Source of the DNA: Pseudarthrobacter albicanus
GTDB lineage: Bacteria; Actinomycetota; Actinomycetes; Actinomycetales; Micrococcaceae
Assembly (NCBI RefSeq): GCF_018224015.1
Contig: NZ_JAGPOT010000013.1
Coordinates: 28,627 to 92,626 of the forward strand
Length of the DNA: 64,000 nt
Reading direction: 5' to 3'
Of the stretch, positions 37,864 to 49,100 are shown one piece after another. Below the pieces are notes generated by a model. The model made no database searches. It saw nothing but the letters and a program-made list of their open reading frames with translations, and had not been told where the DNA came from. Both the position numbers and the translations under genes were made by a program. Numbering within the stretch: the first letter of the stretch is position 1; each line of letters begins with the position of its first letter.

Positions 37864-38795
37864 ATGACGTTGGGGGACGCGGCCTCGGAGCCGCTGGTGC
37901 ACATCAAAGACTTCAGGATGGATTTCGGCGACAAGACGGTCATCAGGGACCTGTCCTTCGACGTCCGGTCCGGGGAGACCTTCGGGGTCCTGGGCAGCAA
38001 CGGATCCGGGAAAACCACCACGCTGCGGGCGCTGCTGGGGATCTACCAGCCCACGGCCGGGACCCTCCACATCGGCGGGAAGGTTTTCGACCCGCGGGAC
38101 GGGGCACGGCTGGGATATCTGCCGGAGGAACGCGGCCTGTACAAAAAGAATCGGTGCTGGACGTCATGGTCTACTTCGGCCGGCTCAAAGGCCTGGACAA
38201 AGCCCGGGCAAAGGCATGGTCCCTGACCTACCTGGAACGGGCCGGGCTGGCCGACAAAGCCGCCATGCCGCTGGACAGGCTCTCGGGCGGCCAACAGCAG
38301 AAAGTCCAGCTCGGCGTGACCATCATGAACGACCCGGAACTGCTGATCCTGGACGAGCCGACGAAGGGTTTTGACCCGGTGAACCGGCGCCTGCTGATGG
38401 ACATCATCGAGGAACAGAAACTCGCCGGCGCGACCGTCATCATGGTCACCCACCACATGGAGGAGGTCGAACGGCTCTGCGACCGGGTCATCCTGCTCAA
38501 GGACGGCACCTCGCGGGCCTACGGCACCGTGGCGGACGTCCAGGAACAATTCGGCGGGACGGTCTACCGGCTCGGCTTCGACGGTGTCCTGCCGTCCTCT
38601 GCCCTGTACGACATTGTCACCGAGTCGGACGGTCTGGCCGAGCTCTCCCCCCGCCCGGGCGGGGACGAAACGGCCGTGCTGCGCGAGCTCATCAACGCCG
38701 GCGTGGGGGTGCGGGCCTTCACTACGGCCAGGACATCCCTGGAAGACATTTTCATCAGGATCTACGGCGAAGCCCACGGCATGGCGGAGGCCTGA
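37864..38795 (+). pseudogene. ABC exporter ATPase, NatA type, split by a frameshift
   Basis: The first frame (ATG 37864) gives Walker A GSNGSGKTTTLRAL and ends in sense at ERGLYKK; the -1 frame continues ESVLDVMVYFGRLKGLDKAR with signature LSGGQQQKVQLG, Walker B ELLILDEPT and the MVTHHM switch. The break is at TAC AAA AAG AAT (38140-38151): either one G was lost, or ribosomes slip back one base on C AAA AAG, both restoring the sequence YKKESVLD. All catalytic motifs are otherwise intact. TACAGT lies 6 nt before the ATG, suggesting a leaderless mRNA. The permease follows after 5 bp. Confidence 0.8.
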
Positions 38796-38800
38796 ACCCC

Positions 38801-40117
38801 ATGGCACAGCAAACACCCACACTCCGCTCCCCCACCCCCAAGCCGCCCCTGCCCCCTTCGCGGCCAACGATGCGGCGGCCGTTCGCACAGCACAACCTGG
38901 GGACGGTCGTCGGTTTCGAATTCACCCGCACCGTCAAGAAACGCCGCTTCTGGATCGCGACCCTGGCCATCCCGGTGGTGCTGGCGATCGTCGTCCTGCT
39001 CATCGTCGTCAGCAACACCTCCACCTCGGCCAGCGCCGACGCGCAGAAGAACGCGACGGTGTCCTTCGCCTACACCGACGACTCCGGACTCATCCCTGCC
39101 GGGATCGCGGCAGCCATGGGCGGCCGGCAGGCCGTCGACGCGGACGGGGCCCTGCAGGATGTGAAGGACGGCCTGACGGATGCGTACTTCGCCTACCCTG
39201 CCGACCCGGCCACCACCCCGGTCAGGGTCTACGGCGCCGACAAGGGGATCTTTGAAAACGGCAAATACGACGCCGTCGCCAAACAGCTCCTCGGCGCCGC
39301 CGCCCAGGCTCAAATCGGCTCCCCCCTGCTCACCGCCGCCGCCGGCGGCAACGTCAAGATCGAATCCAAGGCCTTCAAGGACGGCCAGGCCACCGGCGGG
39401 ATCGGCACCGTCATCCCGCCCCTGATGTTCCTGCTGATCTTCTACGTCTCCATCATTCTGCTCTCCAGCCAGATGCTGAACAGCACCCTGGAAGAGAAGG
39501 AAAACAGGGTTACCGAGATGATCCTGACCACCCTGAACCCGACCACCCTGATCATCGGCAAGGTCATCGCCCTGTTCATGGTCGGCCTGGTGCAGATGCT
39601 GGCCTTCCTGACCCCGGTGGTGGCCGGCTACCTGTTCTTCCGCGAACAACTCGCGATCCCCGACTTCGACCTCTCCCACCTGACGTTCGAGCCCGGCGCC
39701 ATGGTGGTCGGCGCGCTGCTGCTGCTGGGCGGGTTCACCGTATTCACGGGTGTCCTGGTGGCGGTCGGCGCGGTCATGCCCACGGCCAAGGACGCCGGCA
39801 CGATCTTCGGGCCCCTCCTGGCCCTGATGTTTGTCCCCTTCTACGCGGTGAGCCTCATCGTTTCCGACCCGCATGCGCCGATCGTGCAGATCTTCACCTA
39901 CTTCCCGCTCTCGGCGCCCGTGACCGCCATGCTCCGCAACGGCTTCGGTACCCTCAGCCCGCTCGAATCCGTGATCGTCACGGCAGAACTGTTCATCACC
40001 GGCTTCCTCGTCCTTCGACTGGCCGTGCACCTGTTCCGCTACGGGTCCATCGAATACTCGAACAAACTCTCCATCGCCGGGACCTTCCGCAAACGGAACA
40101 CCACGCCCGGAAAATGA
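38801..40117 (+). CDS. ABC-2 type exporter permease, NatB-like
   Basis: The 438-residue protein has an N-terminal helix (WIATLAIPVVLAIVVLLIVV), an extracellular domain of about 150 residues and five or six C-terminal helices, with LEEKENRVTEMILTTLNPTT, the coupling segment of NatB/YhaP-type permeases. It pairs with the frameshifted ATPase upstream. The family exports sodium or small amphiphiles; here the substrate is unknown. If the ATPase frameshift is real, this permease has lost its motor. Confidence 0.88.
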   Translation: MAQQTPTLRSPTPKPPLPPSRPTMRRPFAQHNLGTVVGFEFTRTVKKRRFWIATLAIPVVLAIVVLLIVVSNTSTSASADAQKNATVSFAYTDDSGLIPAGIAAAMGGRQAVDADGALQDVKDGLTDAYFAYPADPATTPVRVYGADKGIFENGKYDAVAKQLLGAAAQAQIGSPLLTAAAGGNVKIESKAFKDGQATGGIGTVIPPLMFLLIFYVSIILLSSQMLNSTLEEKENRVTEMILTTLNPTTLIIGKVIALFMVGLVQMLAFLTPVVAGYLFFREQLAIPDFDLSHLTFEPGAMVVGALLLLGGFTVFTGVLVAVGAVMPTAKDAGTIFGPLLALMFVPFYAVSLIVSDPHAPIVQIFTYFPLSAPVTAMLRNGFGTLSPLESVIVTAELFITGFLVLRLAVHLFRYGSIEYSNKLSIAGTFRKRNTTPGK

Positions 40118-40167
40118 GCCGGACCGCGGTTCGGACCGGGCTCGTCCGCTTGTTGCCGGACTCCTGA

Positions 40168-40320
40168 CTACCTGGGGTCGCCGGACACGGGCCGGGCCGC
40201 CACTTCCCGCGGGAACTGGATCGGCAGCGCCGGCTGGACCGGGATGGTGCCGACGGGTTCATCGAGCAGATCGTTGATCGAGGTCTGCCCTTCCAGCTCC
40301 ACAGGTGGGTTCGCGTCCAT
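40168..40320 (-). CDS. 50-residue leaderless small protein, unrecognised
   Basis: The reverse strand reads MDANPPVELEGQTSINDLLD followed by EPVGTIPVQPALPIQFPREV and a short tail to TAG. TAGGCT (40332-40327) lies exactly 6 nt before the ATG, matching the leaderless promoters in the window. The peptide is acidic and Pro-rich with no membrane helix or known domain. It lies between the exporter and the MarR gene. Conservation was not tested, so the call rests on promoter geometry and natural-looking composition. Confidence 0.5.
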   Translation of the reverse strand: MDANPPVELEGQTSINDLLDEPVGTIPVQPALPIQFPREVAARPVSGDPR

Positions 40321-40391
40321 GAGACCAGCCTAGGTGTCGCAGGCGGCAGGCAGGTGCGGGACACGCGGCGGCGGCCCGGCTCCGGGAAGGC

Positions 40392-40883
40392 TCAGTTGAG
40401 GCGGGTCGACTCGGCCACCAGGCCGGGCTCGACGTCAGTGACGATGCCCTTGACGTCCGGGGAGGTGACGCCGGTCGCCAGCTCCCTCACCACCGCCTGG
40501 AGTTCCTGCCGGAGCACGTCCGGGTCGATCGACGCGGCGGCGAGCACGGAGCGCTCCATATCCGCGGCTTCTGCGACGGCCTCGCGGCCCCGCTTCGTCA
40601 GGGACACCACATGGCTGCGGCGGTCGGAGGTGCTGCGCTCCCGGGAAATGTGCCCGTGCGCTTCCAGCCGGGTCAGCGTCTTGCCCATGGTCTGCGCCTG
40701 GACCCGCACCAGCTGGGCCAGCTGGGCCTGCGTCATCGGTCCGTTGGCGGAAAGCACTTCCATGGCGATCACCCCGGCGTGGGTCAGGCCGATGGCCCCC
40801 AGCTTCACGTTCCAGGAGTGCTCGACGAGGCGCGCTGCCGTGGACAATAGGCGCCCCGTGGGCCAGCGATCCATATCAGGCAT
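40392..40883 (-). CDS. MarR-family transcriptional regulator
   Basis: The 163-residue protein has the MarR winged helix: MTQAQLAQLVRVQAQTMGKT then the wing RSTSDRRSHVVSLTKRGREA. TATACT lies 7 nt before ATG 40883, so the mRNA is probably leaderless; a second ATG at 40874 is possible. It is divergent from the peroxiredoxin gene with about 90 bp between. It might control that gene or the nearby exporter, but no operator palindrome stood out. Confidence 0.88.
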   Translation of the reverse strand: MPDMDRWPTGRLLSTAARLVEHSWNVKLGAIGLTHAGVIAMEVLSANGPMTQAQLAQLVRVQAQTMGKTLTRLEAHGHISRERSTSDRRSHVVSLTKRGREAVAEAADMERSVLAAASIDPDVLRQELQAVVRELATGVTSPDVKGIVTDVEPGLVAESTRLN

Positions 40884-40971
40884 ACCACTGAGTATAGCGA
40901 GCGCCGGATTCGCCGGCCGCGCCGCCGCTCATTAGGCTGGGATGTTCCGCCACCCTGCGAAGGAGAACATC

Positions 40972-41445
40972 TTGCCTGAACGGCTCATTCCCGGTGACCC
41001 TGCACCGGATTTCACCCTGAAGAATGCGGAAGGACAGGACGTCAGCCTGAACGCCTTCCGGGGCCGCAGCACCGTCGTGTACTTCTACCTGGCGGCGTCC
41101 ACGCCCGGGTGCACCAAGGAGGCCTGCGACTTCCGTGATTCCCTTGCATTCCTGCGGACGGCAGGCTACGAGGTGCTCGGGATCTCGCCCGACCCGGTGG
41201 CCAAGCTCGCCAGGTTCGCCGCCGCGGAAGGGCTGAGCTTCCCGCTGCTCTCGGATGAGGACCACGCCGTGGCCGAGGCCTACGGGGCCTGGGGGGAGAA
41301 GAAGAATTACGGCCGCAGCTACGAGGGGCTCATCCGTTCCACGGTCGTCATCGACCCTGAAGGCAAGATCACCGTGGCGCAATACAACGTGCGGGCCACC
41401 GGACATGTCGCCAAGCTGCGCCGGGATCTGAAACTGGACGGCTGA
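40972..41445 (+). CDS. bcp: Thioredoxin-dependent peroxiredoxin, Bcp/PrxQ type
   Basis: The 157-residue protein has the peroxidatic centre STPGCTKEACDFRD, with the two cysteines spaced five apart as in Bcp proteins, and begins LPERLIPGDPAPDFTLKNAE. I chose the TTG at 40972 because AAGGAG lies 7 nt upstream; an in-frame ATG at 40942 has no ribosome site. It reduces hydroperoxides in the cytosol. A divergent MarR gene lies upstream. Confidence 0.9.
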   Translation: MPERLIPGDPAPDFTLKNAEGQDVSLNAFRGRSTVVYFYLAASTPGCTKEACDFRDSLAFLRTAGYEVLGISPDPVAKLARFAAAEGLSFPLLSDEDHAVAEAYGAWGEKKNYGRSYEGLIRSTVVIDPEGKITVAQYNVRATGHVAKLRRDLKLDG

Positions 41446-41535
41446 CCCCGGCACCCGGCTGTAGGTACAATGGAGCCTGGCGCCCGCCGTCGGGAGTCCT
41501 GAAGTGATCCAGGACCTGACGGGCGACGGCGCCGC

Positions 41536-41617
41536 GCGCGAGTGGTGAAATTGGCAGACACGCAGGATTTAGGTTCCTGTGCCTTCGGGCGTGGGGGTTC
41601 AAGTCCCCCCTTGCGCA
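41536..41617 (+). tRNA. tRNA-Leu (anticodon TAG)
   Basis: The 82-nt class II tRNA has acceptor strands GCGCGAG/CTTGCGC, the anticodon loop TTTAGGT (anticodon TAG, reads CTA) on a CAGGA/TCCTG stem, a variable arm (TGCCTTCGGGCG) and T-loop GGTTCAAGTCC. CCA is not encoded. Confidence 0.95.
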
Positions 41618-41642
41618 CAGAGTCAATATCCGCAGAGAGAAA

Positions 41643-41675
41643 GAGCCCCGGCCTTCGGACCGGGGTTCTTTCGGT
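41643..41675 (+). terminator. Rho-independent terminator after tRNA-Leu
   Basis: AGCCCCGG-CCTTCGGA-CCGGGGTT followed by CTTTCGGTTT, 25 bp after the tRNA. Confidence 0.85.
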
Positions 41676-41859
41676 TTAACGCGATTAGCCCGGCGTGCGG
41701 GCCGCCAAAAAGAATTTTCAACCGGCACCCATCCGTTTCCTCCGGGCCCCCGAATACCCGTTGAGACACCAGCCGAGGGCAGGTGCCCATCAGTCGGAAA
41801 AGGGCCACGGCGGCAGTTTCGCCGCAGCCAATAATCGGCACAACACAGGAGAAAACGAA

Positions 41860-42531
41860 ATGCAGACCATCAAGCGCACGACTTTCGCCATTGCAGGTAT
41901 CGCTGCCGCAGCCATGCTCAGCCTCACTGCCTGTGGCGGTTCCAGCACGACGGCGAGCTCTTCGGCTCCGGCTTCAACGCCGCCGGCGTCCAGCATGGCG
42001 CCGTCACCGTCCAAGAGCTCCGCCGCGGCCATGGATCCGGCCGCCAACCTTGTCGGCAGCGGCTGTGCCGCCTACGCCGCCCAGGTGCCCAGCGGTAAGG
42101 GCTCGGTCGCCGGGATGGCCCTTGACCCGGTAGCCGTCGCGGCATCCAACAACCCGATCCTCACCACCCTGACCGCCGCCGTTTCCGGCAAGCTCAACCC
42201 CAAGGTCAACCTGGTGGACACGCTCAACGGCAGCGAATTCACCGTCTTCGCCCCGGTGGATGACGCCTTCAAGAAGATCGACGCCGCCACCATCGAAACG
42301 CTGAAGACCGACGATGCGCTGCTGAGCAAGATCCTGACCTACCACGTTGTTCCCGGCCAGATCACCCCGGACAAGATCGTGGGCACCCACAAGACCGTCG
42401 AGGGCGGCTCCGTGACGGTCACCGGCAGCAAGGACGCCCTCATTGTTGACGGCGCCAACGTCATCTGCGGCGGTGTCAAGACCGCGAACGCCACTATCTA
42501 CATGGTCGACTCCGTCCTGATGCCCAAGTAG
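41860..42531 (+). CDS. Fasciclin-domain lipoprotein
   Basis: The 223-residue protein has a lipoprotein signal with lipobox LTAC (Cys25), a Ser/Ala/Pro linker to about residue 60, and one fasciclin domain with [15 protein letters not shown] and [10 protein letters not shown]. It resembles mycobacterial MPT70/MPT83-type surface proteins. AGGAG precedes the ATG by 9 nt. It is monocistronic, ending in a strong terminator at 42598. Confidence 0.9.
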   Translation: MQTIKRTTFAIAGIAAAAMLSLTACGGSSTTASSSAPASTPPASSMAPSPSKSSAAAMDPAANLVGSGCAAYAAQVPSGKGSVAGMALDPVAVAASNNPILTTLTAAVSGKLNPKVNLVDTLNGSEFTVFAPVDDAFKKIDAATIETLKTDDALLSKILTYHVVPGQITPDKIVGTHKTVEGGSVTVTGSKDALIVDGANVICGGVKTANATIYMVDSVLMPK

Positions 42532-42597
42532 GCAACCCGAACCACACAGCACTCCTGCTCCGGCCCAGTCCGGCTCCCTGGCCCGACCAGGAGAAGT

Positions 42598-42633
42598 GAA
42601 GGCCCGCACCGGCTGGTGCGGGCCTTCGCTTTT
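42598..42633 (+). terminator. Rho-independent terminator after the fasciclin gene
   Basis: GAAGGCCCGCACC-GGCT-GGTGCGGGCCTTC is a perfect 13-bp stem followed by GCTTTT. Confidence 0.9.
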
Positions 42634-42749
42634 GCCCGCGACTTTTGCACGCAACATTTGCTCGCGGTAAAGCAGACCGCACGGTCAATTAGACTGGGGC
42701 TGTTCCGCAGCCCGGCGGCCCATCCATTTCCCCCAGAGGTGATAGTCGA

Positions 42750-44423
42750 GTGCCCAGCAGCCCATCGCGCCGCATCGCAGCCGGTATCGGCGCCCTTCTA
42801 CTCATGCTGCCGCTCGCTTCCTGCACCGGAACCGCCGGTCCCGGCCCGGCGTCGCCGGCTGCGTCGGCCGTTGCTTCCGACGCCGGACCCACCGCCGTCT
42901 TCACCTTCGGTACCGCCTCCCAGCCCCTCGGCCTCGATCCGGCCCTGGTTTCCGATCTCGAGTCCTACCGGATCACCCGCCAGGTGCTGGAGGGCCTCGT
43001 CGGCGTCGACCAGACCACCGGGCAGCCGACCCCGCTGCTCGCCACGGCGTGGGAACAGGGCGACGAAGGCCGGACCTACACCTTCAAGCTGCGCGAGAAG
43101 GTGACCTTCCAGGACGGGACGCCCTTCGATGCCGCCTCGGTCTGCAGCAACTTCAACCGCTGGTTCAACTTCCCGGAGGCCCTCCGCCAGCAGGCCCCCG
43201 GAGCCTCCTTCAAGTCCGTCTTCAAGGCGCACGCGGACCAGGCCCCGCTCTCCATCTACAAGGGCTGCACCGCCCTGGCGCCCGGCAGCGTCAGGATCGA
43301 CCTCACCCAGCCATTCACCGGGTTCCTCCAGGCCCTGACCCTCCCGGCCTTCGCCATCTCCTCGCCCCGGGCCATGGCGGCCGGGACCGCCGACGTCCTG
43401 GACCAGAGCCGCCTCGGGCAGCCCATGTCCGCCTATGCCCTGCACCCGGTGGGGACCGGCCCCTACGTCTTCGGCTCCTGGGAGCAGGGCCACGTCACCC
43501 TGGCGAGCAACAAGGACTACTGGGGCGACAAGGGGCAGATCGGGACCATCAACTTCGTCACCTACGATCACCCGCAGACACGGCTGCAGGCCCTGCTCGA
43601 CGGCAAGATCGACGCCTACGACCCCGTGACGGTGGGCAATTTCGACCAGCTGGTCAAGCGCGGCAAGCAGATCATCCAGCGGGACCCTTTCTCCGTCATG
43701 TACCTGGGCATGAACCAGGACATTCCCATCCTGCAGAACCTCAAGGTCCGCCAGGCGATCGAAATGGCCCTGGACAAGGACACCCTGATCCGCCGGTTCT
43801 TCATCGACAACACGGCCCAGGCTTCCCAGTTCGTCCCGCCCAAACTGAGCGGCTTCAACAACACCGCGGCAGCCCTGGGGCACAACCCGGACAAGGCCAA
43901 GCAGCTGCTGGCCGAGGCCGGCTACAAGGGCGAGGAACTGAAGTTCTACTACCCGCTGAACGTCACCAGGCCCTACCTCCCCACGCCGGAAAAGGTGTAC
44001 GCCGAGATCAGCAGGCAGCTGACCGCCGTCGGCCTGAACATCAAGCCGGTGCCCGTCGACTGGTCCGACGGCTACCTGCAGAAGGTCACCTCCCCGGGTG
44101 ACCACGCCCTCCACCTGCTCGGATGGAACGGCTCGTACTCCGATCCGGACAACTTCGTGGGGCCGCTCTTCGGCGAGAAGACCGGCGAATTCGGCTACCA
44201 GGATCCCCAGGTCTTTTCCAAGATCGCCCGCGCCCGCGGCCTGCCCGAGGGCAAGGATCGGACCGAGCAGTACCAGACCATCAATGCGCAGATCGCCGCC
44301 ACGGTGCCGGCCGTCCCGATTGCCTTCCCGATCTCGGCGCTGGCGCTCTCGGACCGCGTGCTGAAGTACCCGGCCTCGCCGGTCTTAAATGAAGTTTTCA
44401 CAAAGGTCGAGCTGAAACCTTGA
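42750..44423 (+). CDS. ABC transporter substrate-binding lipoprotein, peptide family 5
   Basis: The 557-residue lipoprotein (lipobox LASC, Cys25) has the SBP_bac_5 layout: LATAWEQGDEGRTYTFKLRE near residue 100, then GTGPYVFGSWEQG and a long C-terminal lobe. It should bind oligopeptides or similar solutes outside the cell. GTG is used as start, with AGAGGTGAT upstream. No permease or ATPase genes follow, so it either serves a transporter encoded elsewhere or is an orphan. Confidence 0.9.
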   Translation: MPSSPSRRIAAGIGALLLMLPLASCTGTAGPGPASPAASAVASDAGPTAVFTFGTASQPLGLDPALVSDLESYRITRQVLEGLVGVDQTTGQPTPLLATAWEQGDEGRTYTFKLREKVTFQDGTPFDAASVCSNFNRWFNFPEALRQQAPGASFKSVFKAHADQAPLSIYKGCTALAPGSVRIDLTQPFTGFLQALTLPAFAISSPRAMAAGTADVLDQSRLGQPMSAYALHPVGTGPYVFGSWEQGHVTLASNKDYWGDKGQIGTINFVTYDHPQTRLQALLDGKIDAYDPVTVGNFDQLVKRGKQIIQRDPFSVMYLGMNQDIPILQNLKVRQAIEMALDKDTLIRRFFIDNTAQASQFVPPKLSGFNNTAAALGHNPDKAKQLLAEAGYKGEELKFYYPLNVTRPYLPTPEKVYAEISRQLTAVGLNIKPVPVDWSDGYLQKVTSPGDHALHLLGWNGSYSDPDNFVGPLFGEKTGEFGYQDPQVFSKIARARGLPEGKDRTEQYQTINAQIAATVPAVPIAFPISALALSDRVLKYPASPVLNEVFTKVELKP

Positions 44424-44503
44424 CGGACGGACCCAATTTCAGTTAGAGCGCTGTGCGGGGATATTCTTTGACAGCCAGAGCCGCTGCTAAACGGAGACTG
44501 ATC

Positions 44504-46006
44504 GTGACTTTCATTTCCAAGACCAACCATGCCGACGTCGTCCTGATTGGCGGCGGCATCATGAGCGCCACCCTCGGTGCTTTCATCAAGCAGCTTGAGC
44601 CGAACTGGACCATTTCCCTGTTCGAGCGCCTGGACGAACCGGGACTCGAAAGCTCCGGGCCGTGGAACAACGCGGGCACCGGCCACGCCGCGCTGTGTGA
44701 ACTGAACTACTCCCCCGCCGCCAAAGACGGCTCGGTGGATCCCGGCAAGGCGCTTGCCATCAACGAACAGTTCCAGCTGTCCCGGCAGTTCTGGTCCCAC
44801 CTGATCAGCAACTCGCTGATCGGCTCCCCCAAGGGCTTCATCAACACCGTTCCGCACATGAGCTTCGTGATCGGCGAGGCCAACGTCAAGTTCCTGCGCA
44901 CCCGCTACGAGGCGCTCTCGCGGAACCCGCTGTTCCGCTCCATGGAGTACTCCGAGGACCACGCCCAGATCGCCAGGTGGGCCCCGCTGATCGTCAAGGG
45001 CCGGGACCCGAAGCAGCACATCGCGGCAACGCGCGCCGCGGAGGGCACCGACGTCGACTTCGGCGCCCTGACCCGCGAGCTGACCGGCTACCTCGGCAAC
45101 AACGGCGCGGAAATCAACTACGGCCACAACGTCACCGGCATCGCCAAGGCGTCCGACGGCGGCTGGGACCTCGCGATCAAGCACCCGGAATCCGGCGAAC
45201 ACGGCTCGGTCCACGCGAAGTTCGTCTTCGTGGGCGCCGGCGGCGGCGCCCTGCACCTGCTGCAGGCCTCCGGGATCCCGGAAAGCAAGGGCTACGGCGG
45301 TTTCCCCGTCTCCGGCCAGTTCTTCCGCTGCACCGACGAGACGCTCGCCGCCCAGCACAGCGCCAAGGTCTACGGCCAGGCGTCCGTGGGGGCCCCGCCC
45401 ATGTCCGTGCCGCACCTGGACACCCGCTTCGTCAACGGCAAGCGCTCCCTGCTGTTCGGCCCGTACGCCGGCTTCTCGACCAACTTCCTCAAGCACGGCT
45501 CCTACCTGGACCTGCCGCTGTCCATCCGGCCCTCCAACATCGTACCGATGCTGGCCGTGGCCAAGGACAACATGGACCTCACCGCCTACCTGATCAGGGA
45601 GGTCGCCAAGCGCCACGGCGACAAGGTCGAGGCCCTGCGCGAGTACTACCCGGAAGCCAGCGACGGCGACTGGGAACTCATCACGGCAGGCCAGCGGGTC
45701 CAGATCATCAAGAAGGATGCGAAAAAGGGCGGGGTGCTGCAGTTCGGCACCGAGGTCATCGCAGGACGGGACGGCTCCATCGGCGCGCTGCTCGGCGCGT
45801 CCCCGGGCGCGTCCACGGCCGTGCCGATCATGATCGAGCTGCTCCAGAAGTCCTTCCCCAAGAACTTCAAGGGCTGGCAGTCCAAGCTCAAGGAGATGAT
45901 GCCCGGCTACGGCGTCAAGCTCAACGAGAACCCTGAACTCGCCGCGCAGCTGGAAGCCGAAACAGCCAAGGCGCTGCAGCTCGAACCGGTCGGCGCGCAA
46001 AGCTGA
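44504..46006 (+). CDS. mqo: Malate:quinone oxidoreductase Mqo
   Basis: The 500-residue FAD enzyme has [20 protein letters not shown] at the N-terminus, the Mqo-specific [18 protein letters not shown] block (residues about 45-62) and [12 protein letters not shown]. It oxidises malate at the membrane and passes electrons to quinone, replacing or backing malate dehydrogenase in the citric acid cycle. The GTG at 44504 has GGAG 8 nt upstream. TTGACA occurs 30 nt before. Single gene. Confidence 0.95.
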   Translation: MTFISKTNHADVVLIGGGIMSATLGAFIKQLEPNWTISLFERLDEPGLESSGPWNNAGTGHAALCELNYSPAAKDGSVDPGKALAINEQFQLSRQFWSHLISNSLIGSPKGFINTVPHMSFVIGEANVKFLRTRYEALSRNPLFRSMEYSEDHAQIARWAPLIVKGRDPKQHIAATRAAEGTDVDFGALTRELTGYLGNNGAEINYGHNVTGIAKASDGGWDLAIKHPESGEHGSVHAKFVFVGAGGGALHLLQASGIPESKGYGGFPVSGQFFRCTDETLAAQHSAKVYGQASVGAPPMSVPHLDTRFVNGKRSLLFGPYAGFSTNFLKHGSYLDLPLSIRPSNIVPMLAVAKDNMDLTAYLIREVAKRHGDKVEALREYYPEASDGDWELITAGQRVQIIKKDAKKGGVLQFGTEVIAGRDGSIGALLGASPGASTAVPIMIELLQKSFPKNFKGWQSKLKEMMPGYGVKLNENPELAAQLEAETAKALQLEPVGAQS

Positions 46007-46100
46007 CACCCGGCGCCGGCTGCGGCTGCCCTGATGCTTTGAAGCCACCCCTTTGAACCACCCTTGAGGCACGTCCGCCGACCCACCAGGAGACCATGAG

Positions 46101-49100
46101 ATGTTCCGGCTCGCAAAGCTGTCGCTGGCCAACCGGGCGCTGATCGCGCTGGTCACCGTGTTCGCGTCCGTCTTCGGCGTGATCACGATGTCCTCGCTGA
46201 AGCAGGAGCTCATCCCGTCCATCGAGTTCCCGCAGATCACGGTCATCACCTCGATGCCCGGTGCCTCGCCGGAGGTCGTGGACAAGCAGGTCAGCGCCCC
46301 GCTGGAGACAGCGCTCAACGGCGTCGAGGGGCTGGAGTCGACGTCGTCCACTTCCCGCAGCGGCGTCTCGCAGATCCGCCTGGCGTTCACCTACGGCACC
46401 AACCTGGATCGGGCCCGGAACCAGATCGACCGCGCCGTCTCCAACGCCAGGCAGTCGCTGCCGAAGGACGTCCAGCCGCAGGCGATCGCCGGCAGCATCA
46501 GCGACTTCCCGATCGTGTACCTCGCCGTCGCCTCGGACAAGCCGCTCAGCGAGCTGAACGCCGACCTCGCCCGGCTCAGCGTGCCGCGCCTGCAGAAGCT
46601 CGACGGCGTCCGGGGCGCCGAGGTGACCGGGGGCGCCACCCGGAACATCCGGATCCTGCCCCGCCCCGCGGCGATGGCCGCCGCCGGGGCGGGCGTCCAG
46701 TCCATCAGCAACGCGCTGAAGAACAACGGCACGCTCGTTCCGGCCGGCACCATCGAGGAACAGGGCAGGACGCTCGCGCTGCAGATCGGCAGCCCGGTGG
46801 ATTCCCTCGACGCGGTCAAGGCCCTCCCCCTGGGCGGCGCGCAAAACGGCGCGACGATCGGGAGCGTGGCCGACGTCAGCATCGCCGAGGACGCCCGCAC
46901 CTCGATCACCCGGACCAACGGCAAGGAAACCCTGGCCCTCTCCGTCACCAAGAAGCCCGAGGGCGACACCGTGGCGATCTCGCACGCGGTCAAGGACGCC
47001 ATCCCGCAGCTCGAGGCCGAGCTCGGCTCCAACGCCACGTTCACTCCGGTGTTCGACCAGGCCCCGTTCATCGAGAAATCCATCAAGGACCTGACCACCG
47101 AGGGGCTCCTGGGCCTCGGCTTCGCCGTCGCCGTGATCCTCGTGTTCCTGATGTCCGTGCGCTCCACCCTCGTCACGGCCGTGTCGATCCCGCTGTCCCT
47201 GCTGATCACCTTCATCGGGCTCTCGGCCACCGGCTACTCGCTGAACATCCTGACCCTGGGCGCGCTCACCATCGCGATCGGCCGCGTCGTGGACGATTCG
47301 ATCGTCGTCATCGAAAACATCAAGCGCCACCTCAGCTACGGCGAAGCCAAGCTCACCGCGATCCTGACCTCCATCCGGGAAGTGGCCGGCGCCATCACCG
47401 CCTCCACCCTGACCACCGTCGCCGTCTTCCTGCCCATCGCCTTCGTGGCCGGCCTCGCCGGCGAGCTGTTCCGACCCTTCGCGCTGACCGTGACCATCGC
47501 GCTGGTCTCCTCGCTGCTGGTCTCGCTGACGATCGTGCCCGTGCTGGCGTACTGGTTCCTGCGGACCCCGGCAGATTCCGGTGTCCCGGACGCGTCCGCG
47601 CGCGAGACCGCCGCGAAGGCCCACGAGGCCGAGCAGCGCACCCTCCTGCAGCGCGGCTACCTGCCCGTCCTGACCAAAACCCAGCGGCATCCGGTCCTCA
47701 CCCTGATCGCGGCCGTCCTCGTGCTCGGCGGCACCGCCGCGATGTCCCCGCTGCTCGCCACCGACCTGCTGGGCCGTTCCGGGGAAAACAGCATGACGGT
47801 CAAGCAGGAGCTGCCCGCGGGGACGAGCCTCGCCGACGCCAGCGCGGCAGCGGTCAAACTCGAAAACGTGCTGCGCGGCATCGACGGAGTCAAGGACGTC
47901 CAGGCCACCACCGGCAACGCCACGTCCGGCTTCTCCGCGCTCCTTTCCGCCGGCGCCTCGAATTCCAGCATCACGGTAGTAACCGACGAAAAGGCCAACC
48001 AGGGCAGGCTCCAGGACACCGTCCGCAACGCCCTCGCCCAGCTCAGCGGCGCCGGCAAGATCACCGTCGGCGCCCAGCAGGGCGGCTTCGGCACCTCCTC
48101 AACGGTGGACATCACGCTGACGGCCGCGACCTCGGCCGACCTCACGACCGCCAGCGACGCGATGGTCAAGGCCATGGACGGGGTTCCCGGCAGCAGCGAG
48201 GTCAGCACCAACCTCGCCGCCAGCCAGGCCGTGGTCCAGGTGAAGGTGGACCGTGCCAAGGCCGTGGCCGCAGGCCTGAACGAGGAACAGGTCGCCGGCG
48301 TGCTCGCCGCCACGGTCAGCCCGATTCCGGCCGGAACGGTGCGCATCGACACCAACGACTTCCCGGTCCGGATCGGCGAGGGCACCCGGTTCACCAGCAT
48401 CGGCGCCGTCCGGGACATCCCGCTTCCGACGGCGGCCGGCGCCGTGCCGCTGGGCAGCGTCGCCGCCGTGGAGCAGGTGGACGTTCCGGTCTCGATCACC
48501 GCCAGCAACGGCCAGCGGACCGCACGCGTCTCCGTCACGCCGTCGGGCGGCAACCTCGGCGCGGTCAGCACCGAAGTGCAGAACCGGCTCGCGTCGGTCC
48601 CGCTGCCGCCCGGCGTCACCGCGGCGATCGGCGGGGCCACGACGCAGCAGGCCGAGTCCTTCGCCCAGCTGGGCCTGGCGCTGCTGGCCGCCATCGCGAT
48701 CGTCTACGTCATCATGGTGGCCGCGTTCAAGTCCCTCGTGCAGCCGCTGATCCTGCTCGTGTCCGTCCCGTTCGCCGCGACCGGAGCGGTCGCCCTGCTC
48801 CTGGTTACCGGCGTGCCGCTGGGCCTGCCCTCGCTGATCGGCATGCTGATGCTGGTGGGCATCGTCGTGACCAACGCGATTGTGCTGATCGACCTCATCA
48901 ACCAGTACCGCCGGCCGCGGAACGGCATGCCTGGGATGAGCGTGGCGGACGCGATCACGCACGGGGCCCGGCAGCGCCTGCGGCCGATCCTGATGACGGC
49001 CCTGGCCACCGTGTTCGCCCTGACGCCGATGGCCCTGGGCCTGACCGGCGGCGGCGGCTTCATCTCGCAGCCGCTGGCCGTGGTGGTGATCGGCGGGCTG

